A DNA stretch of 64,000 nucleotides from assembly GCA_030606215.1 (NCBI GenBank), contig JAUWGW010000003.1:57683-121682 (forward strand). Direction: 5' to 3'. The position numbers and the translations under genes were made by a program. The notes beneath the pieces are model-generated. The model saw nothing but the letters and a program-made list of their open reading frames with translations, searched no databases and was not told the DNA's origin. Shown one piece after another: positions 52,496 through 61,311 of this stretch (positions are counted from its first letter, which is position 1; each line of letters starts with the position of its first letter). The DNA is from a bacterium (lineage in GTDB: Bacteria > NPL-UPA2 > JAUVJM01).

Positions 52496-54865
52496 TCATA
52501 TAATGAATACCCCTGCAGGTGCTTGATAGTTAAACCCTATTTCATCATCATAGTACCTTGACTCTAAAAAATAAAAATCGCCCCTCCCTTTTATGGCAAT
52601 ATCATCGGGATTGAATTTGTAAGCATTTACGGAAATAGAATTCATTGCTATTTTGCTCAAGAGGCTCTTAAGCCTTCTTCTACGTTCCCATCTGTCAATA
52701 TCTTCTTTGAAAATCTGTTCTATTTCTTGTTTTAATTCTGGAATATACTTTTCAACTATTAGGCTATATTGCTGCAAATTTCCTCTCAGTTCTTTCCTAA
52801 TATCAAACTCGTGCTGCTTCCCGCCCTTAAGATACTTATGAGAGAAATCTATCAAACATTTTGTTCTGTTTTCACCTAAATTCTTACGCTTAAGTTCAAT
52901 GAAATACTGAGATGCTAAGTCAAAAACTTTATTTTCCATAACCTCATCACTTTCGCACCCATTCAAAATATCCATTGTCGCATCAAGAGAGAGTCTGCTA
53001 TCATTGCCATAAACCATTGCACTAAATTCGCCTGTTGGACAAAAATTACTAACTGCATCTGGATCATACAACCTGACAATCTCAACAATACTTATGTCTT
53101 TTTCTCCTTCTCTGTTGCACCGTCCTGCAACTTGAATAATTGAATCCAATGGACCAAAATCTCGAATTACATAGTCCATATCAATATCCACACCTGCTTC
53201 AATACATTGAGTGGTTATAACTAACGCCCGTTTTGAACTTTTAATTTTCTCAATCCTATCCAATCTTTCTGCTGGTATAACATAGGAAGAAAGAAAATAG
53301 GTTTCTCTATCTCCCACGAAACCCTTCAGTTCTTCATACACTTGTTTGGCTGAATCCCGTGTATTAAGAACTATCATAATTTTTTCTTCCTTCATCCCTG
53401 GAAGATTATTTCTCATTTCATCAATAAAGTTATTTATCGCTTTTCTGTTTTTGTGCTTTAGAAGCAGCTTGTAGCGTAACCTTTTCTCAAAATATCTTTC
53501 AGGCCCTTTTTCTACATTACCCACTCTAATGCTTGGAACAATTTCTTTTGCATTATCTAAAAATCGGGGCTGGGTCGCGGACATAACAAGGAGATAGCTT
53601 TTACCTATATTGGTAATATGCCTAATAAAAGTAGAAAAAGGATCCCAAAGATGAGTTGGCAAGGCTTGCACCTCATCCATAACAATAATGCTGTTTAATA
53701 GATTGTGGAATCTCATAAGATGTTTGGGCTTGAAACTGAAAAAGGCATACAATAACTGGTCAAAAGTAGTCATTATTATTTGGGATTTCCAGATATTGAC
53801 AAAAAACTCAGCGGTATTAGGCTCATACCCGTTAAACTCGAATGATGAGAGGGAGTGGGTTTTAAGAAATAGTTCTTCAACAGGTTCATTAAGGAATTTT
53901 TCGTATTCTTTTGCCGATTGGTCAATGATTGAAAGAAATGGCAGGGCAATAATAATTTGAGGGGTAAAACCTAAATCCTCCTGTATTTTGTTTCGCAGTT
54001 TTATCGCCCATGAGGCAGCCAATAAAGTCTTTCCCAGACCAGTTGGCAAGGTCAGTGAATATATATGATTGCTCAAATCAAGTTTCTCCAAATTTTCCAT
54101 TACATCTTTATAGGCCCTTTCTCTATCTGCATTTATATTCGCCTTTCTATTTTTAAACTCCTTTGCCTTATACGCATCAATTGTATATGGATCAATAGGT
54201 ATAGGTTTTCTTTGATAGAGTTTTTTATCTTTAACGGCAAGGTATGCTTTATCTGCCTCTAACAGCAAAGAGTAGATAAATAATGTCAATAAACGAGATT
54301 CTCTTTTCTGTTCGATTGAAAGTTCTGACAAATCAGAAAAGATGTCTTCGATGCCGCAATCTACAGCAGTTGGGTTAAGTGAATCTATTTCGACATCCAT
54401 TTTCACTTCTTTCAAAATCGGCAAGGTAAAAATCTCTTTTTTGAAAGCCTTTAAACGATCTTCCATCACTGCATCATTTGGCAAGTCTTTTGATAATTTA
54501 GAATGGTGAAACGAGATGGCTAATAAAGGTGCCAAGGCGATGATTTCGTTCAGGTTATTTTCTTTGCAATAAGTTAAAAGAGGTTCATAGGCAAGTATAG
54601 CAGATAGACCAGTATGCTGGTGTTCTCCATTTGGCCCTTTTTTACCAGTTTCTAACCGCTCCTGAAAATATGTTGTTGCCTTGCCTATATCATGGAATAA
54701 AGCAGTTCTTTTAACAAGAGCTTTTAGATGATCATTGGTAAGACCAAGAGATTCAAACTGCACTCTCTTATCTTCAAGGAGTTCAGTTGCGATATCCGCA
54801 ACTTGCGCTAAATGTTCTTCCAGAGGCAGATCGGGATGAGATTTAATATCAGAAAATTGACACAT
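52496..54865 (-). CDS. cas3: CRISPR-associated helicase-nuclease Cas3
   Basis: The 789-residue protein has an N-terminal HD nuclease with LEEHLAQVADIA, RTALFHDIGKATTYFQ and ISFHHSKLSKD, then a superfamily 2 helicase with LPTGLGKTLLAASWA (Walker A), IIVMDEVQALP (motif II as DEVQ), LLVMSATQP (motif III) and QVAGRCNREG (motif VI). It degrades target DNA recruited by Cascade. It overlaps the cas5 end by 17 bases. HD and helicase are in one chain. Confidence 0.95.
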   Translation of the reverse strand: MCQFSDIKSHPDLPLEEHLAQVADIATELLEDKRVQFESLGLTNDHLKALVKRTALFHDIGKATTYFQERLETGKKGPNGEHQHTGLSAILAYEPLLTYCKENNLNEIIALAPLLAISFHHSKLSKDLPNDAVMEDRLKAFKKEIFTLPILKEVKMDVEIDSLNPTAVDCGIEDIFSDLSELSIEQKRESRLLTLFIYSLLLEADKAYLAVKDKKLYQRKPIPIDPYTIDAYKAKEFKNRKANINADRERAYKDVMENLEKLDLSNHIYSLTLPTGLGKTLLAASWAIKLRNKIQEDLGFTPQIIIALPFLSIIDQSAKEYEKFLNEPVEELFLKTHSLSSFEFNGYEPNTAEFFVNIWKSQIIMTTFDQLLYAFFSFKPKHLMRFHNLLNSIIVMDEVQALPTHLWDPFSTFIRHITNIGKSYLLVMSATQPRFLDNAKEIVPSIRVGNVEKGPERYFEKRLRYKLLLKHKNRKAINNFIDEMRNNLPGMKEEKIMIVLNTRDSAKQVYEELKGFVGDRETYFLSSYVIPAERLDRIEKIKSSKRALVITTQCIEAGVDIDMDYVIRDFGPLDSIIQVAGRCNREGEKDISIVEIVRLYDPDAVSNFCPTGEFSAMVYGNDSRLSLDATMDILNGCESDEVMENKVFDLASQYFIELKRKNLGENRTKCLIDFSHKYLKGGKQHEFDIRKELRGNLQQYSLIVEKYIPELKQEIEQIFKEDIDRWERRRRLKSLLSKIAMNSISVNAYKFNPDDIAIKGRGDFYFLESRYYDDEIGFNYQAPAGVFII

Positions 54866-55562
54866 ATTTACCCCACACTGGTATTTTTAAAATATTCTTC
54901 ACATTTTTAAGAGGAATTGTCTCACCATCAAGGTTTACTGTAAAGACCTCATGCTCGAAATCTCTTGGCGATTTGATACCTTTTAACCCTTCAAATTCAG
55001 TTATGCGTAGTTTATTTTCTTTGGGTAATGTGTTTATTTTGTCAAAATCTAACTTCCCGTGGAATTCTCGAATAAAAGCACCGTCTACCTCTACATCAAC
55101 ACCATCAATTGAATTCCCCTCAACAACATCAGATACTTGGAAATCCGTGCTGGCTATAAATTGGGCAAGCCCAAGATAGGGTGTAAATATAGGCGCTTGT
55201 TGTTTCATAAGTTTCTGAATATCCTGAAGAACAGTATTTTTCCCAGACAGATAAACACGATATTTCGGTGCAACAATCACTTCCACTGATGTCCTGGAAG
55301 ACTTTTTGTTTGCAGAGTTTCCAGGGAACCCCTGTCTTGTCAAGTAAGGCATGGATATTGTGCGATATTCACCACATATCTCTATACCACACTGAAGTTC
55401 TTGATAAAGACTCAGATCGTCTTTTTCAATACCGAAAACTGAACCTACAAAACCCATAATTGCAGTTTTTGTAGGACAAGGTTGAGTTAGTCGGTAAACG
55501 TTTGTATATGGTACGCAGAAGTGGGCAAATCGGCCCTTCATCATAAAGGATAAAACTTTCAT
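54849..55562 (-). CDS. cas5: CRISPR-associated protein Cas5 (type I-B)
   Basis: The 237-residue protein begins MKVLSFMMKGRFAHFCVPYT followed by PTKTAIMGFVGSVFGIEK, the Cas5 RAMP start, and has TPYLGLAQF in its second half. In Cascade it holds the 5' handle of the crRNA. The start at 55562 has GGAG six bases upstream; an ATG at 55574 is also possible. It follows cas7 by about a dozen bases. Confidence 0.9.
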   Translation of the reverse strand: MKVLSFMMKGRFAHFCVPYTNVYRLTQPCPTKTAIMGFVGSVFGIEKDDLSLYQELQCGIEICGEYRTISMPYLTRQGFPGNSANKKSSRTSVEVIVAPKYRVYLSGKNTVLQDIQKLMKQQAPIFTPYLGLAQFIASTDFQVSDVVEGNSIDGVDVEVDGAFIREFHGKLDFDKINTLPKENKLRITEFEGLKGIKSPRDFEHEVFTVNLDGETIPLKNVKNILKIPVWGKYVSIF

Positions 55563-55573
55563 CGCTGTCTCCA

Positions 55574-56815
55574 TTAATCAAAATCAATATCCGTATCTTC
55601 AGTAACTTTTTTCTCCAGATCATTATGTAGCTCTTGTTTAAATTGCTCAAGTGTTATTAACCCGTTAGAGGCAAACTTGATGGCTTTTATAGCCTCTTTT
55701 CTGGAGCCAACTTTTTCATAAAACTTTGTTAAATCCAAAGTAAAATCCTCAATGCTTCTATAAGCTTCTTCTTCAACAGGCTTTTCATTCCTCGTAGCAG
55801 GTTTTAATTCAGCACTGTTTATAAGGTCTCCGAAGTGAAAAGGTTTACTATATTCAATGTCTATCAACAACCTTGGCACCTGGTTTTTGCTTCTGGTATG
55901 CCGAGCTCTTGTCCCACGCCACAAGGCTTTTAAAAACAGTTCGCAGTCATTATCGGTAAGTCCTGTAAATCTAGCTGCATTTTCATTGGCTATTGCACTG
56001 GTGGCAAAAAGGCCGTACTCAATGCAGTGAGTATCACCAAATGATCCGCCCCCATGTTCTGCCTCCTCCTTTTCTCCTGCAGGTTTCTTGTCTGGTGCCA
56101 TAATGCTGGTAATTTGTTTATTAGACTGAACAACTCTGTGCAGTGAGGTTCCCACCTCAATTTGTATGGGTCCAGTCAAAGGGCCACCAATGTCAGCAAG
56201 TGGCGTTTTGCTCTTTATTGCCAACACACTTCCAAACATTCTTAGATCATAGAAACACTGACACAGATGTTTTCGTAAATCGTTAATTAGATTTGGCCAG
56301 TTTTCTCTTTCATCTATCAGAGCTTTCAACTTTTCAGCAGACTTCTTTTCTTCAAAACTTTTAAAAAGCTTCAATTTTTCTTCTAATGTTTTCTTCTCTT
56401 TTTCCAGTTTTTCCTTTTCTTTCTCTTTAGCTGTAGAAAGCTCTTGTTCGATATTTTGAACCTTTGTTTTGATATCATCCAAAATATTCCCTATTGAAGT
56501 TTTAACTACTTCGATCGTTTGCCTCTTCTTTTCCTCAGAGCCAAAGAAAAAATCTATTATTCGTTCTGTAAGTGTTACTATTCGTGAGGTATCTTCCCCC
56601 AAACGAGTTATGAGTATTGAGTCTACTCCTTTAATCTTTGATATGTAATCCCTGACTGACCTTTTAACACACACATCTGTTACATCGCACTTCTTTGTGT
56701 GCCTGTCTATGCGAGGTTCATTCCCACTTGGGTCGCCATTCGGGTTGCTCTTGCGAACATCCCATAAAAATAAGGTCTCATGCCTATTACCTAATACAGA
56801 ATCATTCTTCTTCAT
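55574..56815 (-). CDS. cas7: CRISPR-associated protein Cas7/Csh2 with a coiled-coil insertion
   Basis: The 413-residue protein starts HETLFLWDVRKSNPNGDPSG and RIDRHTKKCDVTDVCVKRSV, the Cas7 I-B (Csh2) signature, and resumes HLCQCFYDLRMFGSVLAIK and ADIGGPLTGPIQIEVG. Between residues about 98 and 171 lies an extra highly charged helical stretch (KEKEKEKLEKEKKTLEEKLK) not in usual Csh2 proteins of about 300 residues. Cas7 forms the backbone along the crRNA. GGAGG supports the start at 56815, overlapping the cas8b end. Confidence 0.93.
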   Translation of the reverse strand: MKKNDSVLGNRHETLFLWDVRKSNPNGDPSGNEPRIDRHTKKCDVTDVCVKRSVRDYISKIKGVDSILITRLGEDTSRIVTLTERIIDFFFGSEEKKRQTIEVVKTSIGNILDDIKTKVQNIEQELSTAKEKEKEKLEKEKKTLEEKLKLFKSFEEKKSAEKLKALIDERENWPNLINDLRKHLCQCFYDLRMFGSVLAIKSKTPLADIGGPLTGPIQIEVGTSLHRVVQSNKQITSIMAPDKKPAGEKEEAEHGGGSFGDTHCIEYGLFATSAIANENAARFTGLTDNDCELFLKALWRGTRARHTRSKNQVPRLLIDIEYSKPFHFGDLINSAELKPATRNEKPVEEEAYRSIEDFTLDLTKFYEKVGSRKEAIKAIKFASNGLITLEQFKQELHNDLEKKVTEDTDIDFD

Positions 56816-59072
56816 TGTCTTTTCCTCCTTTTTCATTTGCTATTTCTTTATCAGATTTTTGCCAAACAGTTGATATTTTCTCTCTTTGTTCTTCTGGGAT
56901 TAAACTCAAAAATCCCTCTAATGCAGAGGTGTCTTTCACATTAAGTTTTTCTTTATTCCCATTCAAGCATTCTTTGATTTCATCTGTTATTTGCATCCCC
57001 AATTCTTTAAGTTTTTTATTAATTGCCTTAACAACATCCTTTTTTAAGATGAAACTCTGTCCAACAGCCCATCCATGACAAAAGGCTATCAAGGCAACTC
57101 GGTCGTTATCACATCTTCCACAATCATAATAGGCAATGGCTTTAGTAAGTTCTTGCAGTCTTGGACTCGATATAATTTTCTCCTTGTTTTTAATGTAGTT
57201 CAGAATCTTTGGGTAAATATCCTCCAAAATGTCCCCGTAAGTTAATGCCATAGTTCCCAGCCAATTATATGCGGCAAGTCTACTACTGTCTTTCTGGAGA
57301 TACTCGACATACGAAAATAGACATCCAACAAAGAACGGAGCAAGATATTGCTCGTCTTTGAATAAAGGATGCCTTTCAACAAACTCACCTAAGTCTGGCA
57401 TGGCTGTAAATGAAAAGCGTACTTTCTCTGTTTCCCCCATAATTTCCACCTCATCTTTAGATTTATTGATTTTTCCTATTTGTTCTAAGAAAACAAATAA
57501 AGACAGAAGATTGCCGATATAGTTATCTTTTGCATATCTGGCTTTTCTGTCTTCATCTGTTGCATTCCGACTTGTCTTTATCGCAGAAACCAAATTTCCA
57601 TAGCAATCCTCTGCAATTTCGCTACAAGAAATTTCCTGCCCATAAAAAATTGCCCTTAAATAGCGTTCAGTTTCTGATCTCCGTCTACTCTTGTCCTTTT
57701 TCTTTTCTTCCCATGGCGGATAGAATAGTTGATAAAGTAAATAGAAATCATCCTGGATATTCCATGGACAATTCCGATCTCTGCCTCTCAGAGACCACAT
57801 CTCATCAAGTTGTTTGTTGGCCTCCTGCATTGCATTGGCAATTTGCGAAAGCCTGCTTGGCAAAACATCAGGGAATATAATATTCAATCTATCTAATCTT
57901 TTTACATCTTTTGTCTCGCCGACTGTAATATAATCACCAAAAATAAATGTTACAGTAGCATAGGATGGTAATTGGCCAAGCCTGTATAATAATCTTTCCT
58001 CCGTAGACGCTGCATCTTTTTTGTCAGATGAACCCCAGAATCTTTTAAGATTCTCATACAACCTTCTCTTTTCGCTTTGATCTAAGGGAAGTAGCTTTAT
58101 AGAAGGTAAAACCAAACATTCATTCCCACCCAACTTGCGTGTTAAAGTTTCAAGTATCCGTTGTTTAAAGATAAACAACAAATCAGCACAACCTTGACAT
58201 AAACTAAAAGACGCCACCTCAGAATATTCAAATGAAGAATAACTCTTTTTCTCCAGCTGATAGAATGATAGTTCTGCAGGCACATGCCACAATTTCAGTA
58301 AAGGCTTTTCCCTAAAACATGATGGGCATGTTCCAATAAAATTTTTAATTTCTAATCTTGTGTCCCTATTCGCAAAATATTTAAGTCCGCCATCAATACC
58401 TGCTCTCATTCTTACGAACAATAAGTAACGCCTGAATAATTCATAGTCTCCAATGGTTTTGTCATCAACAATTATACCTATAAAAATGTCTGCATTAGAT
58501 TCAAGCGATGAAACTTTATCTTTAACTTGTTTATCTATCTCGTTTTTATTTTTATTCAAAACGGCGATTATATTTTTAAGCCATGTTGATTCTTCCTTTT
58601 TATCCTTACTCCAAAATAATGGGCCAGTTTCAGTACGTGTTTTATTCTTTCCCTTGTCTGTATAAACATAACAATAACTATCTGATATAACTTGCAGTGG
58701 TTTTATTAACTCATCTATTGAAAACTTGCCTTTCTTAAAGTAATCATGAGGACTGCTACGACTTTCCTTGCTTTGCCTTTGCCCAGACCCTTGCCAGAAC
58801 AAATGACTCGACCAATCATCGACTTTGTCAATTCCTACATAATTTTCGTAGTCTTTATATTTGACCTTACAACTTTTGTTTTTAGTATTTACATCAACAA
58901 ACAAAGCATATTTACATTTGCCTTTCGGATTTACATCTGCCAAAAGTCCTGTTGACTTTTTAGGCACATTTTGAATTAGCTCATCATGAAAATCGTTCCA
59001 CGACTTACCTTCCGGCAATAATCCATTAGAGTGCAAATATAATTCTGTAAGCAATTTAATATCTTTTAGCAT
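56802..59072 (-). CDS. cas8b: CRISPR-associated large subunit Cas8b/Csh1
   Basis: The 756-residue protein fits Cas8b/Csh1 by position and content: a zinc-finger region with TCPSCFREKPL and later SLCQGCADLL, a long helical C-terminal part (LAAYNWLGTMALTYGDILED, YDCGRCDNDRVALIAFCHGW), and a charged tail. It recognises the PAM in the Cascade complex. It is the first cas gene of the operon and overlaps cas7 by 14 bases. Confidence 0.88.
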   Translation of the reverse strand: MLKDIKLLTELYLHSNGLLPEGKSWNDFHDELIQNVPKKSTGLLADVNPKGKCKYALFVDVNTKNKSCKVKYKDYENYVGIDKVDDWSSHLFWQGSGQRQSKESRSSPHDYFKKGKFSIDELIKPLQVISDSYCYVYTDKGKNKTRTETGPLFWSKDKKEESTWLKNIIAVLNKNKNEIDKQVKDKVSSLESNADIFIGIIVDDKTIGDYELFRRYLLFVRMRAGIDGGLKYFANRDTRLEIKNFIGTCPSCFREKPLLKLWHVPAELSFYQLEKKSYSSFEYSEVASFSLCQGCADLLFIFKQRILETLTRKLGGNECLVLPSIKLLPLDQSEKRRLYENLKRFWGSSDKKDAASTEERLLYRLGQLPSYATVTFIFGDYITVGETKDVKRLDRLNIIFPDVLPSRLSQIANAMQEANKQLDEMWSLRGRDRNCPWNIQDDFYLLYQLFYPPWEEKKKDKSRRRSETERYLRAIFYGQEISCSEIAEDCYGNLVSAIKTSRNATDEDRKARYAKDNYIGNLLSLFVFLEQIGKINKSKDEVEIMGETEKVRFSFTAMPDLGEFVERHPLFKDEQYLAPFFVGCLFSYVEYLQKDSSRLAAYNWLGTMALTYGDILEDIYPKILNYIKNKEKIISSPRLQELTKAIAYYDCGRCDNDRVALIAFCHGWAVGQSFILKKDVVKAINKKLKELGMQITDEIKECLNGNKEKLNVKDTSALEGFLSLIPEEQREKISTVWQKSDKEIANEKGGKDNEEE

Positions 59073-59160
59073 TCTTCTGTTCCTTTATACCTAATACCTA
59101 TAAAACTCTGGCCGATTCTGATATTCGTGACCAAAGAAACCCCGCAGTCGTCGAGCATTA

Positions 59161-59322
59161 TCATATAGCAAGTGACTCTTCCATTTCCAATTTTAAGGAT
59201 ATACTTTCAATCATATTTCTTTTAGGGACCCCGATGTCTTTTTCTCCTCTCAACCTCTTTGGCCCGCCCTGAATCTTAATGCTTTCTCTTCCCACCACCT
59301 CAATTCTTTGATTGATACACAT
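59161..59322 (-). CDS. Possible 53-residue basic protein upstream of cas8b
   Basis: An ORF in a different frame overlaps the end of the 298-residue gene by 23 bases and reads MCINQRIEVVGRESIKIQGG, PKRLRGEKDIGVPKRNMIES and ISLKLEMEESLAI. It has a coding-like composition, but no strong ribosome binding site and no recognised family. It may be a small coupled partner of the unknown protein or a chance ORF. Confidence 0.35.
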   Translation of the reverse strand: MCINQRIEVVGRESIKIQGGPKRLRGEKDIGVPKRNMIESISLKLEMEESLAI

Positions 59323-60196
59323 CCTTGCGAATTTGTATTTTGAACTGTTTGTCTTTTGTAAAATAGCCAAAACTAACATGCAAAAGTGGGATGTCTTTTA
59401 GGATTCTTTTTCTTTCTTTCCAATCTATATGATAATTTGAGCCCAAATCGTGACTGGAAAGTACCAGCGACTTCGACGAAGTGAGGTATTTAAACCTGTT
59501 ATGGTCGTCATAGATCATAATATGGGTGGGGATATCAATTCCTTTGTTCTGACAGCGGGCGAAAAGAAACCCATAGCGAGAATGGTTCTCTCTTTGCCCG
59601 GAAGAACCACTTCCTCCTGAAACGCAAGAGGTTTGACCTTTTTCTACAAAAAAATATGTTTGCACCGCAGAATTTCTATAATCCCAGTAATTCCAGGGAT
59701 AGGGCACATCATAAATCCTTGCGATCTGATAACAAAACCTATCTCTGGTTAACTCTTTTATCTTCTTCTCCCAATCCTCAGGCTTTCGCATCCTTTGATG
59801 CGCCTCGTTCAGGAATCTATTTAGCGACTGTTTGATCAGTAGATCATAAGCATGGTATATCTCTATCTTCTTTTTCTTGACTTTTTTTTCTGCGGCTTGC
59901 CGACATTCAATATCATGATCAGAGAAATATCTATTCACTTTCTCCTGAACTAAAGAACATCTTTCGGTTCTGACCCACCGGACATATTTCTTATCACGCC
60001 TATGCTCGCCCTTCAATATATCAACGATTACGATAATTGTTTCTAATTTTATTCTGCCGGATATAGCATTCCTGTACATTTTGTCTTCATCAAGGCGGGA
60101 GTATATGAGCCGCTCAGGACTAAAGCCGGCAAATTTCTTCCTGAGGAAATCAGGTACCGGTTTCAGATCAGACAAGAGATAGGTCTTTTTCATCAT
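59300..60196 (-). CDS. Unrecognised 298-residue protein at the head of the cas operon
   Basis: I do not recognise this family. Segments include RKKFAGFSPERLIYSRLDED, a helix-rich basic middle (AAEKKVKKKKIEIYHAYDLL), a strongly aromatic stretch YDVPYPWNYWDYRNSAVQTY, CVSGGSGSSGQRENHSRYGF and a C-terminal LLHVSFGYFTKDKQFKIQIR. The ORF opens at 60304 but its first 36 codons overlap the microprotein gene; the ATG pair at 60196/60193 follows GGGAG. It is on the cas strand, between the microprotein gene and cas8b. It may be an accessory defence protein. Confidence 0.7.
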   Translation of the reverse strand: MMKKTYLLSDLKPVPDFLRKKFAGFSPERLIYSRLDEDKMYRNAISGRIKLETIIVIVDILKGEHRRDKKYVRWVRTERCSLVQEKVNRYFSDHDIECRQAAEKKVKKKKIEIYHAYDLLIKQSLNRFLNEAHQRMRKPEDWEKKIKELTRDRFCYQIARIYDVPYPWNYWDYRNSAVQTYFFVEKGQTSCVSGGSGSSGQRENHSRYGFLFARCQNKGIDIPTHIMIYDDHNRFKYLTSSKSLVLSSHDLGSNYHIDWKERKRILKDIPLLHVSFGYFTKDKQFKIQIRKDVYQSKN

Positions 60197-60200
60197 CTCC

Positions 60201-60338
60201 CTAATGTCTCTCCTTAGTTTCCTTGCCCATCTGCTTTGGTCCGGTTCTATCTTTTGGCTTGTGTTTGGGTTCCCAGCTGTGTTTCCACGGCTTGCACATG
60301 GCACATCCCGAAGATTTCTTGTCTTTATATTTTGCCAT
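60201..60338 (-). CDS. Cys-containing microprotein, 45 aa (copy 2)
   Basis: The product reads MAKYKDKKSSGCAMCKPWKH, SWEPKHKPKDRTGPKQMGKE and TKERH. It shares 28 of its first 29 residues with the 47-residue protein at 47304-47447, then differs. Its stop lies five bases before the start of the unknown 298-residue gene, so the two are probably coupled. The CxxC and basic residues suggest zinc and nucleic-acid binding (inference). Confidence 0.75.
   Translation of the reverse strand: MAKYKDKKSSGCAMCKPWKHSWEPKHKPKDRTGPKQMGKETKERH
60251..60338. repeat. 88-bp repeat flanking the CRISPR-Cas island, right copy
   Basis: Matches 47360-47447 at 85 of 88 bases in the same orientation, about 12.9 kb apart. 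Confidence 0.9.
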
Positions 60339-60394
60339 CAGTGAAGTTTAACCAGCTCTTTTAGAGAAAGGTTTTCTATCTCAATATTACTCAT
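60338..60394 (-). CDS. Possible 18-residue leader peptide
   Basis: An ATG-started frame reads MSNIEIENLSLKELVKLH and its TGA overlaps the microprotein ATG (TGATG). It could be a coupling leader or the stub of a lost gene. A TATAAT lies just upstream on the same strand, without a convincing -35. The rest of the 280-base gap up to the next rightward gene holds only that gene's promoter. Confidence 0.3.
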   Translation of the reverse strand: MSNIEIENLSLKELVKLH

Positions 60395-60521
60395 AAACCT
60401 ATTATACCAAAAAATTCTTGAAAAAATATTAAAAAATGCTTCTATGCAAGTCAGTGGGAGAGATTACAGCTTTTCATGGTTTCATACTTGCACAGCTCTG
60501 AAGAATACTTGCAATTTGAGG

Positions 60522-60549
60522 TTGACAGTATTTATGGCGATGGTAGAAT
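60522..60549 (+). promoter_or_regulatory. Candidate promoter of the surA-like/pdxA/ksgA/gatCA operon
   Basis: TTGACA and TAGAAT are separated by 16 bases, about 70 bases before the first start codon. Confidence 0.55.
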
Positions 60550-60618
60550 ACAGACGATGAGATGGGATAATTTAATGCCAAATCTATCAGAATGCGGAAT
60601 AAAGAAAGAGGGGTAACT

Positions 60619-61311
60619 ATGAATACTAAGCGCTCAACACTGACCGCTGGTCACTGTATTTTGAAGGTGGCAGACCTTATATTAATCACAATGCTTATTG
60701 TTCTGCCAACACTAATCACCAGTGCGGAAATAATTGAAGGGATAGCCGCTATTGTGAATGATGAAATCATTACTTGCTCAAAGCTTGAAGAGTTTCTGGC
60801 TCCACATCTTCTCTATATTAATCAAAATTTCTCAGAGGAGGTTAGGCAGGAGAAAATGGTTTTGATGAGGAGAGAACTGCTTGAAGGAATGATTGAGGAG
60901 GAACTTTTACTATCTGAGGCAAGGAAACAAGGGATTGTGGTGTCGGACGAGGAACTAGAGAAGCATTTGGGTGTTATCAAAGGGAAATTTGATTCAGAAG
61001 AAAAATTTCAGTTACAGCTCAGTGAAGAGAAGCTCACCGAAGAAAAGTTTAGGGAAAGGTTAAGAGAGCAGATACTGCTGAAGAATCTCGTTGATTTAAA
61101 AATCGCAAGTCAGATTGAAACACCTTCTGAGGAAGAGATGAAGAAATTTTTCAGGGAAAATAAGAAAGAGTTTAGAACCCGCCAGAAAGAATTCTCTGAA
61201 GTGCGCAGGGAAATTGAAAATCGTCTTTACCGTTTAAAGATGGAAGAAGTGCTGGGCAGATGGCTCAAAGAACTGAAAGAGAAAGCCTACATTCAAATAA
61301 TAGACAAATGA
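60619..61311 (+). CDS. SurA N-terminal domain protein lacking a PPIase domain
   Basis: The 230-residue protein has an N-terminal hydrophobic export segment (LILITMLIVLPTLITSAE), then IEGIAAIVNDEIITCSKLEE and a helical chaperone region (LLEGMIEEELLLSEARKQG), as in SurA. After ETPSEEEMKKFFRENKKEFR it passes directly to a C-terminal helix; the parvulin domain usually in between is absent. It likely helps outer-membrane protein folding. The start at 60619 has GAGGGG upstream. Its stop overlaps the pdxA start. Confidence 0.78.
   Translation: MNTKRSTLTAGHCILKVADLILITMLIVLPTLITSAEIIEGIAAIVNDEIITCSKLEEFLAPHLLYINQNFSEEVRQEKMVLMRRELLEGMIEEELLLSEARKQGIVVSDEELEKHLGVIKGKFDSEEKFQLQLSEEKLTEEKFRERLREQILLKNLVDLKIASQIETPSEEEMKKFFRENKKEFRTRQKEFSEVRREIENRLYRLKMEEVLGRWLKELKEKAYIQIIDK

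Noticed and set aside
59323-59379. Extension of the 53-residue ORF to an upstream ATG at 59379
   Set aside because: The longer form overlaps the 298-residue gene further and has no ribosome binding site.
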